A DNA stretch of 64,000 bases, taken from positions 1-64,000 of the forward strand of contig JALDNG010002931.1 in NCBI GenBank assembly GCA_024349245.1. Direction: 5' to 3'. Position 1 is the stretch's first letter; the number at the start of each line of letters is the position of its first letter. The translations under genes and the position numbers were made by a program. This document shows, one piece after another, positions 56,106-64,000 of this stretch. The stretch is from Neodontobutis hainanensis. Taxonomy: Eukaryota > Chordata > Actinopteri > Gobiiformes > Odontobutidae. The notes under the pieces are model-generated. The model was not told where the DNA came from. It searched no databases and saw nothing but the letters and a program-made list of their open reading frames with translations.

Positions 56106-56608
56106 TGTTACAAATGCATGTAATTGTCTGTGTGTTCCACCTGCAGGAGGAGTGGGGGTGTGTCTGATCTGGGCTCCTGATTGGCTGCTACCCTTTATAA
56201 GGAGGATGTTGAGGCCGGCTTCTCGCTCTCTGCTTCGCTCTGTGTTTCCGGCTAAGCTCCGCCTCCTGGTTGTGCTGCTGTCGATGCCAGGGGCAGCTTA
56301 GACGTTCAGCTCCTCTTTTATGTTTTCAGTTAGTTCTTTTAGGTGATGGGCGAGGTGGTCCTGTTTTAACGGTTTGTTGTTTTACTTTAAGGGTTAGGAT
56401 TGGTTAGGCAGGGACAGAGGAGGCAAGTCGGGTACTGACGGTCCAATGGCGGGCTGACTCGGCTTGTTGCCCTCTTTGTTCATTTTGTCCGACCCATCAC
56501 CGCCTTTTGTTCTCCCTTGATTCTTATTTTAAATAGACAGTTTGAGCTTTAGTTGTGTATGGCTTTTTGATTTATGTTCAGGTCCCTTTGTTTAACGGGA
56601 TCCTTACA
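56106..56608 (+). repeat. Gmr1-like LTR (array unit 1)
   Basis: TGTTACAAATGCATG start preceded by the target bases GACTC (56101-56105). The end is diverged (GGGATCCTTACA). No gag or second LTR follows and no GACTC follows, so the rest of the element was lost together with its right flank. Contains the same CCTTTATAAGG promoter element as 13113-13680. Confidence 0.8.
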
Positions 56609-58060
56609 TAAAGTAATGATTTTTTACAGGTTGGCTAGTCTGCTGCTGTTTTCTGCTGTTTTGGTTTCTGTTGATACTGTGATGTTTTTATTGTTGTGTT
56701 GCAACTGGGTTTCGCCTTTGGTTAACTTGTTTTTATATTTTCTCGTGACGCTGGGAGCTCTCCTGGTGGTTGAGCAGGGCACATGGGTGAGGTCTCCCAC
56801 TTATGCATGTGAGTTAGTGCACTGGGTCACAAGTTTAGTTTGCACCTTGTCTTTGCCGTGTCTGTGTCCACAAAGGTGAGTTTAAGGTGGCACCCTGGGC
56901 ACCGCCTTAAAGTAGTCTGCTTTCCAGAGGCGGCCCCATATAGCTATCTTCGTTTAACATTTTGAACGTTTTTGTACTTCTGCAACCATTTTAGAAATTT
57001 TTAACAAAGTAATAATAAAAATATATTTTGGGTAATCGGTTTTGTTCTACCTCTTTTCAGTTTTTAGAGTAATCATTTTAAATCTATTTTAATAATTTGG
57101 TTATTTGTGAAACACGTCTCTGTCCTTTTAAATCAGATATTTCCTTGTGTGTCCTTTTTTCCACAATCTCCTATGTGTACAATAGTTCCTGGTCCATCCC
57201 CAGGTGGCGTATTTGAATTTATATTTCCATCTTTATTCTGCTAGACTATAACCACCAACCCTTCTCGCAGCGCCACACTAGCAAACTGCAATGGTAATTT
57301 TTAGCACCTTTATATTTTTCAGTTCATATCTATTCCAGTCTTTTGGGCCTATATCACTAGCACTGACCACAAGGAATGTTTGTAGAGACCACCCCAGAGA
57401 CCATGCACGGAGCAGACGGGCCACTGCACAAATCATTGCACGGAACACAAAACGGCCAAAAACAGTCTGTGTTGTCTGTCTGGTCCGTGGACAGACCAGT
57501 GTTTTGGTCACAACCCCTCCTCTCCTGACTTACCTACTGCAGGCCTGCAACATATGATGTTCAAGTGCACATTTAGGTGAAAAACAATGCTGTTTTTGTT
57601 TTATACAATGGCCAATTATAATGTCTCTCCTGTAAATCCACCCCAGGTTATTGTTTGTATTTTGTTTTTGTACTGAAAGAGGAGTACTAGCCTATCTTTG
57701 CTACATTTTCCATCACATGGGAAATTAGTCAGATGTTAGAATGCCTCATTCATCTTCACATTTTGATGCACTTATTAATTGCTTGAACAAGATGGCCTCT
57801 TTGTGTGTTTTGTGAAATATTGCTGTGAACAATAACATGTTCAGCATTAGTTGAGTGCTTTCACAAGGCTCCTGTAAATAAAACCTGAAAACCTGCAGCT
57901 GTTCTCATTCATAAGGGATTGTGACTGCTGCTGAATGATTGGCACTCTGTATTTCTTAGCATTGCTCAGCTCCACATTGGCCTCGGGGGTATGTATGGCA
58001 CCCTTAGATCCACTTATTCATGTTATTTTTTTTTTACTTTGAGACTGACCTATTTTCATG
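56609..58060. other. Unidentified array spacer
   Basis: About 1.45 kb present in units 1 and 2 (unit 2: 60943-62400) and nowhere else in the window. It holds a hydrophobic reading frame (56574-56879) and a basic frame with CVVCLVRG (57291-57557), but both are disrupted in unit 2 by single-base indels (near 61050 and 61800), so neither is supported. A transposon remnant is possible. Confidence 0.4.
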
Positions 58061-58760
58061 TGCTCACATTCCTCAGCGTGTAGGCATGTGGAGTGAGGGG
58101 GCTACGAGGAATGAGACAGGAAGTAGTGGAAGTTGTACCTGTGATGCATTCCTTCCCAGTTCTACCTTTCCCATCAAAGACCTGGTGGTGGTCGAGGAAA
58201 CAGCGGGAGAGCTCCTACAGATTGGAGATTGAATTAGGAAGGTGTGTACATATTTTGTAAGCTTGTATATTTTGCAGTATTTTCTGACACATTTCTTGCA
58301 CATTTCAGCTTGAAGAGTATGAGATGACGTCATATGCAGAGAAGATTGTGAAGCTGAGGCGCTAGAGAAGAACCCAGACGACTACAACGAAGCAGACTTG
58401 GAGGTGATAAAGGTGGAGATTAAACAAGTGGAGGCGTTGATTCAAGACCTGCAGCTTTTAATCAAAAGCTCCACCATGGGTCTTTGAATCTTTGCATGTA
58501 GAGGTAAGTATACGGCCAGCTGTCACAGTGTGTCAGTGTCAAGTGTTTGATTAAATTAAATTGGGAGTGGTCATCTGATTATTTTAATTTTAATTTCAGA
58601 TAACAACCATGGTGGGCACACTGGATGCACTGGAGAAGACCTGAGACAAGAACCTGGTGCTGGTGACACGGCGTGAGTTGATCAAGCTCCAGCTGCAGCT
58701 TGAGGAGTGTGAGAGACGCCACCAGGAAATCTTCAACCCCAACATTGGTGAGCTCCTTTG
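58060..58760 (+). pseudogene. Olfactomedin-4-like fragment, array unit 1, copy b
   Basis: Exons: 58087-58240 (STFPIKDLVVVEETAGE, one base short near 58206); 58309-58502 (LEEYEMTSYAEKIVKL, a frame break, NPDDYNEADLEVIKVEIKQV); 58600-58748 (MVGTLDALEKT, TGA stop, DKNLVLVTRRELIKLQLQL, EECERRHQEIFNPNIG). It is closer to the family pattern than copy a (LVTRRE is intact) but ends before the olfactomedin domain, at the array junction. Confidence 0.6.
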
Positions 58761-58806
58761 CTGTAAAATAAAATAATCTTTTAAAAACCTTTCTTTAATA
58801 AAACCT

Positions 58807-59560
58807 CCTTGACTCAGTTCTACTCCCAGTTCTACCTTTCCCATCAAAGATCTGGTGGTGGTCGAGAAACGGCGGAGATCTCCTACAGATTGGAGCTTGA
58901 AATGGGGAAGGTGTGCACATATTTTGTAAGCCAGTATAGAGAGCATTTTGCAGTATTTGATGACACATTTCAGCTTGAAGAGTATTAGACCAAAATCATA
59001 TGCAGACAAGATTGTGAAGATGGTAAAATTGAGGAACTAGAGAAGCTCCCAGACGCCTACAATGAAGCAGACTTAGAGGGGATCAAGATGGAGATTAAAC
59101 AAGTGGAGGCAGCTTTCAAACAAAATCTGCACCAATGTCTTCAAGTCTTTGCATGTAGAGGTAAGTATACGGCCAGATTCAATTAAATTGGCAATGGCCA
59201 TTTGATCATTTAAATGTTTATTTCAGATAACAGCCATGTTGGGCACACTGGATGCACTGGAGAAGAACTATGACAAGAACCTGGTGCTGGTGACACTGAG
59301 TACATCAAGATCCAGCTGCAGCTTGAGGAGAGTGAGAGACGCCACCAGGAAATCTTCAACCCCAACATTGGTTTTTGCAAATGTTCTGCACACACTGGCA
59401 TTGTTAGAGTCAGTAAGCCATCGTGAGCCAGCTCAATGCTCATCTAAGTTCAGGGTGCACATATGGAGGGAGGGGAAAAGACTCAAGCCCATTCCAGAGC
59501 GTGAGTCCGTGTACTGGTGCTCTGGTTACTCTAGTCCAAGCATATTAGGTTATATTAGGT
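58807..59560 (+). pseudogene. Olfactomedin-4-like fragment, array unit 2, copy a
   Basis: Repeat of copy a (54494-55225) with the same TAG stop after LEEY and the same break after LVLVT. It begins directly at the junction, without the upstream half of exon 1. Confidence 0.6.
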
Positions 59561-60150
59561 TCTACACCAACTACACATGCTTCATTCTAAGAAGCCCCTT
59601 CCTGCATCATAGCTTACTAGTTTATTTTTCACAAATATAACACAAAAACAACTAACACTGAATTATTTTAACATACTTAAAGAAAGAACAAAGAACTTTA
59701 AATTGTGAGATCTGTTTCTTTTAAGTCATTTCTTGAAGCTTTTTATAGATGTTTTAGTTCTTGACTATTCCACAGTTTAACTTTCTGAACAGACAGACAT
59801 GTCTGTTTGACGTTGGTTGTGATCTGAGTTTACTGAACACGAGTGTTCGTCAGGAGCAGAGTTCATCTAAAACAGGTTCTGTCTTATTTTAAACATTATT
59901 TTTGCTATTTTAAATTTGACTAAGTGATTACATTTCAGTAAGTTAGAGTTTATGAGCAGCTTGTTTGTTGGGTGAAAATACTCTCTTTTATTTAGAATAA
60001 AATGTCACCAATCCATCTTTATACAATGCCCCTGATGCCATATCTTTCAGGTTTTCTTAACAGAACTTTGTGATCAATGGTGTCGAAGGCTTTCTTCAAG
60101 TCTATGAAAATTCCATTTACGGATTTTTATTTTTATTGTAGATGTTATTT
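59561..60150 (-). pseudogene. LINE RT scrap and 3' end (array unit 2)
   Basis: Repeat of 55230-55815. Confidence 0.6.
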
Positions 60151-60439
60151 TTTCAACCAGCTCAATTACAGCCATTTCTGTTTCATATTTTATATAATTA
60201 CATTTTAGATTGGGATGACTTTAGCTATTTTCATGTTGTCCCTCAGAAGGAGGAGCGACTCTGGCCCTTCTTGTGCAGGGCATTGGTGTTGTGGGCAGAG
60301 ATGGAGTAGTCATCAAGATCAGTTTTGTGCCTCGACTCGGACTTGGACTTCATTTTTATTGCTCTGACTCAAACTTGGACTCCTTTATTCTCAAACACAA
60401 GGACTCGAGACTTGCCTCGGACTTGAGCACAAAGGACTC

Positions 60440-60942
60440 TGTTACAAATGCATGTAATTGTCTGTGTGTTCCACCTGCAGGAGGAGTGGGGTGTGTCTGG
60501 TCTGGGCTCCTGATTGGCTGCTACCCTTTATAAGGAGGATGTTGAGGCCGGCTTCTCGCTCTCTGCTTCGCTCTGTGTTTCCGGCTAAGCTCCGCCTCCT
60601 GGTTGTGCTGCTGTCGATGCCAGGGGCAGCTTAGACGCTCAGCTCCTCTTTTATGTTTTCAGTTAGTTCTTTTAGGTGATGGGCGAGGTGGTCCTGTTTT
60701 AACGGTTTGTTGTTTTACTTTAAGGGTTAGGATTGGTTAGGCAGGGACAGAGGAGGCAAGTCGGGCACGACGGTCCAATGGCGGGCTGACTCGGCTTGTT
60801 GCCCTCTTTTGTTCATTTTGTCCGACCCATCACCGCCTTTTTGTTCTCCCTTGATTCTTATTTTAAATAGACAGTTTGAGCTTTAGTTGTGTATGGCTTT
60901 TTGATTTATGTTCAGGTCCCTTTGTTTAACGGGATCCTTACA
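60440..60942 (+). repeat. Gmr1-like LTR (array unit 2)
   Basis: Repeat of 56106-56608, again preceded by GACTC (60435-60439). Confidence 0.8.
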
Positions 60943-62414
60943 TAAAGTAATGATTTTTTTACAGGTTGGCTAGTCTGCTGCTGTTTTCTGCTGTTTTGGT
61001 TTCTGTTGATACTGTGATGTTTTTATTGTTGTGTTGCAACTGGGTTTCGCCCTTTGGTTAACTTGTTTTTATATTTTCTCGTGACGCTGGGAGCTCTCCT
61101 GGTGGTTGAGCAGGGCACATGGGTGAGGTCTCCCCACTTATGCATGTGAGTTAGTGCACTGGGTCACAAGTTTAGTTTGCACCTTGTCTTTGCCGTGTCT
61201 GTGTCCACAAAGGTGAGTTTAAGGTGGCACCCTGGGCACCGCCTTAAAGTAGTCTGCTTTCCAGAGGCGGCCCCATATAGCTATCTTTCGCTTTAACATT
61301 TTTGAACGTTTTTGTACTTCTGCAACCATTTTAGAAATTTTTAACAAAGTAATAATAAAAATATATTTTGGGTAATCGGTTTTGTTCTACCTCTTTTCAG
61401 TTTTTAGAGTAATCATTTTAAATCTATTTTAATAATTTGGTTATTTGTGAAACACGTCTCTGTCCTTTTAAATCAGATATTTCCTTGTGTGTCCTTTTTT
61501 CCACAATCTCCTATGTGTACAATAGTTCCTGGTCCATCCCCAGGTGGCGTATTTGAATTTATATTTCCATCTTTATTCTGCTAGACTATAACCACCAACC
61601 CTTCTCGCAGCGCCACACTAGCAAACTGCAATGGTAATTTTTAGCACCTTTATATTTTTCAGTTCATATCTATTCCAGTCTTTTGGGCCTATATCACTAG
61701 CACTGACCACAAGGAATGTTTGTAGAGACCACCCCAGAGACCATGCACGGAGCAGACGGGCCACTGCACAAATCATTGCACGGAACACAAAACGGCCAAA
61801 AAAACAGTCTGTGTTGTCTGTCTGGTCCGTGGACAGACCAGTGTTTTGGTCACAACCCCTCTCCTGACTTACCTACTGCAGGCCTGCAACATATGATGTT
61901 CAAGTGCACATTTAGGTGAAAAACAATGCTGTTTTTTGTTTTATACAATGGCCAATTATAATGTCTCTCCTGTAAATCCACCCCAGGTTATTGTTTGTAT
62001 TTTGTTTTTGTACTGAAAGAGGAGTACTAGCCTATCTTTGCTACATTTTCCATCACATGGGAAATTAGTCAGATGTTAGAATGCCTCATTCATCTTCACA
62101 TTTTGATGCACTTATTAATTGCTTGAACAAGATGGCCTCTTTGTGTGTTTTGTGAAATATTGCTGTGAACAATAACATGTTCAGCATTAGTTGAGTGCTT
62201 TCACAAGGCTCCTGTAAATAAAACCTGAAAACCTGCAGCTGTTCTCATTCATAAGGGATTGTGACTGCTGCTGAATGATTGGCACTCTGTATTTCTTAGC
62301 ATTGCTCAGCTCCACATTGGCCTCGGGGTATGTATGGCACCCTTAGATCCACTTATTCATGTTATTTTTTTTTTACTTTGAGACTGACCTATTTTCATGT
62401 GCTCACATTCCTCA
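60943..62414. other. Unidentified array spacer (unit 2)
   Basis: Copy of 56609-58060 with a few single-base indels; no supported gene. Confidence 0.4.
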
Positions 62415-63110
62415 GCGTGTAGGCATGTGGAGTGAGGGGGCTACGAGGAATGAGACAGGAAGTAGTGGAAGTTGTACCTGTGATGCATTCCTTCCCAGTT
62501 CTACCTTTCCCATCAAAGACCTGGTGGTGGTCGAGGAAACAGCGGGGGAGAGCTCCTACAGATTGGAGATTGAATTAGGGAAGGTGTGTACATATTTTGT
62601 AAGCTTGTATATTTTGCAGTATTTTCTGACACATTTCTTGCACATTTCAGCTTGAAGAGTATGAGATGACGTCATATGCAGAGAAGATTGTGAAGCTGAG
62701 GCGCTAGAGAAGAACCCAGACGACTACAACGAAGCAGACTTGGAGGTGATAAAGGTGGAGATTAAACAAGTGGAGGCGTTGATTCAAGACCTGCAGCTTT
62801 TAATCAAAAGCTCCACCATGGGTCTTTGAATCTTTGCATGTAGAGGTAAGTATACGGCCAGCTGTCACAGTGTGTCAGTGTCAAGTGTTTGATTAAATTA
62901 AATTGGGAGTGGTCATCTGATTATTTTAATTTTAATTTCAGATAACAACCATGGTGGGCACACTGGATGCACTGGAGAAGACCTGAGACAAGAACCTGGT
63001 GCTGGTGACACGGCGTGAGTTGATCAAGCTCCAGCTGCAGCTTGAGGAGTGTGAGAGACGCCACCAGGAAATCTTCAACCCCAACATTGGTGAGCTCCTT
63101 TGCTGTAAAA
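62415..63110 (+). pseudogene. Olfactomedin-4-like fragment, array unit 2, copy b
   Basis: Repeat of 58060-58760. Here exon 1 is in frame (VVVEETAGESSYRLEIELGK), so the base missing in unit 1 copy b is a private change. The later frame break after IVKL and the TGA stop before DKNLVLVT are shared. Confidence 0.6.
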
Positions 63111-63169
63111 TAAAATAATCTTTTTAAAAACCTTTCTTTAATAAAACCTCCTTGACTCAGTTCTACTCC

Positions 63170-63984
63170 CAGTTCTACCTTTCCCATCAAAGACCTGCTG
63201 GTGGTCGAGGAAACGGCGGAGATCTCCTACAGATTGGAGCTTGAAATGGGGAAGGTGTGCACATATTTTGTAAGCCAGTATAGAGAGCATTTTGCAGTAT
63301 TTGATGACACATTTCAGCTTGAAGAGTATTAGACCAAAATCATATGCAGACAAGATTGTGAAGATGGTAAAATTGAGGAACTAGAGAAGCTCCCAGACGC
63401 CTACAATGAAGCAGACTTAGAGGGGATCAAGATGGAGATTAAACAAGTGGAGGCAGCTTTCAAACAAAATCTGCACCAATGTCTTCAAGTCTTTGCATGT
63501 AGAGGTAAGTATACGGCCAGATTCAATTAAATTGGCAATGGCCATTTGATCATTTAAATGTTTATTTCAGATAACAGCCATGTTGGGCACACTGGATGCA
63601 CTGGAGAAGAACTATGACAAGAACCTGGTGCTGGTGACACTGAGTACATCAAGATCCAGCTGCAGCTTGAGGAGAGTGAGAGACGCCACCAGGAAATCTT
63701 CAACCCCAACATTGGTTTTTGCAAATGTTCTGCACACACTGGCATTGTTAGAGTCAGTAAGCCATCGTGAGCCAGCTCAATGCTCATCTAAGTTCAGGGT
63801 GCACATATGGAGGGAGGGGAAAAGACTCAAGCCCATTCCAGAGCGTGAGTCCGTGTACTGGTGCTCTGGTTACTCTAGTCCAAGCATATTAGGTTATATT
63901 AGGTTCTACACCAACTACACATGCTTCATTCTAAGAAGCCCCTTCCTGCATCATAGCTTACTAGTTTATTTTTCACAAATATAA
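63170..63984 (+). pseudogene. Olfactomedin-4-like fragment, array unit 3, copy a (window edge)
   Basis: Third repeat of copy a, running from the junction at 63170 through the HTGIVRVSKPS region and into LINE sequence at the window end. The array continues beyond the window. Confidence 0.6.
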
Positions 63985-64000
63985 CACAAAAACAACTAAC

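Larger units (their letters stand above)
49595..56608 (-). repeat. Inverted duplication B, right arm
   Basis: Reverse complement of 13113-20640 with small indels and no SINE. Its outer end continues straight into the tandem olfactomedin array. Confidence 0.92.
54494..64000 (+). repeat. Tandem array, about 4.34-kb unit
   Basis: Unit 1 54494-58806, unit 2 58807-63169, unit 3 63170 to the window end. Equivalent points are 4330-4344 bases apart (for example 54906/59236/63580 and 57291/61631). The joins fall at CCCAGTTCTACC, shared by two places within an olfactomedin-4-like exon, which suggests unequal exchange between exon copies. Each unit holds two partial olfactomedin-4-like copies, a LINE scrap, GACTC repeat, a gypsy LTR and 1.4 kb of unidentified sequence. 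Units are almost identical. Confidence 0.95.

Noticed and set aside
56574..56879. Hydrophobic 101-codon protein in the array spacer
   Set aside because: The same stretch in unit 2 has an extra base near 61050 that breaks the frame, although the units are otherwise nearly identical; no splice or promoter support.
57291..57557. Possible piggyBac-type cysteine-rich C-terminus (CVVC)
   Set aside because: Only one CxxC is visible, the rest of the cysteine pattern is missing, and the frame is broken in unit 2 near 61800. Not enough to assign.

Overview
This window looks like teleost fish nuclear DNA. It carries families typical of fish genomes (Tc1-like, piggyBac-like, L1-, L2- and CR1/Rex1-like LINEs, a tRNA-headed SINE, Ty3/gypsy elements of the Gmr1 type), vertebrate-style introns with GT..AG borders, long CA/TG microsatellites, and fragments of vertebrate-type genes (olfactomedin-4-like, an EF-hand/LRRC74-like gene, a Crypton-type tyrosine-recombinase gene). 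There are no bacterial operons. Almost every gene-like piece is broken, so this is a repeat-rich segmental-duplication region rather than a cluster of working genes. The species cannot be told from the sequence.

Layout. 0-5.7 kb (segment A): LINE scraps, an EF-hand exon, a CA microsatellite, an LTR-like block, a 1.1-kb foldback element and a truncated Crypton-type gene. 5.6-8.0 kb: a fuller multi-exon Crypton-type gene on the minus strand. 8.0-13.7 kb: a minus-strand Gmr1-like retrotransposon, itself hit by a LINE and by a small terminal-inverted-repeat element. 13.7-20.6 kb (segment B): GACTC-rich repeat, LINE scrap, SINE, olfactomedin-4-like exons, a dead Tc1-like transposon, a piggyBac-like remnant, and the promoter plus first exon of an acidic-protein gene. 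20.6-25.8 kb: a nearly complete but dead L1. 25.9-27.7 kb: a direct copy of the start of A. 28.0-32.2 kb: a second copy of the same Gmr1-like insertion. 32.6-38.2 kb: A inverted. 38.2-42.2 kb: the end of the EF-hand gene, an unknown minus-strand gene remnant and tRNA-like repeats. 42.2-47.9 kb: a third, independent Gmr1-like element with both LTRs. 48.3-49.8 kb: the acidic-protein gene. 49.6-56.6 kb: B inverted. 54.5-64 kb: a tandem array with a period of about 4.34 kb built from olfactomedin-4-like exons, LINE, GACTC repeat, LTR and an unidentified spacer; it runs off the window.

The main result is the duplication architecture. A and B each have an inverted copy, but in the order A, B, A-reversed, B-reversed, which one inverted duplication cannot produce. 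One gypsy insertion (5-bp target duplication GAGTC) serves as a molecular marker: it is present at four places in the window, while the matching unoccupied site survives in both arms of B. This lets the order of events be partly read. The three Gmr1-like elements have integrase ahead of reverse transcriptase, the unusual gene order of the Gmr1 group. No new working system (immunity, toxin, CRISPR) was found. The most unusual gene is the Crypton-type recombinase gene, which has introns with good splice signals and an internal 21-bp coding minisatellite.
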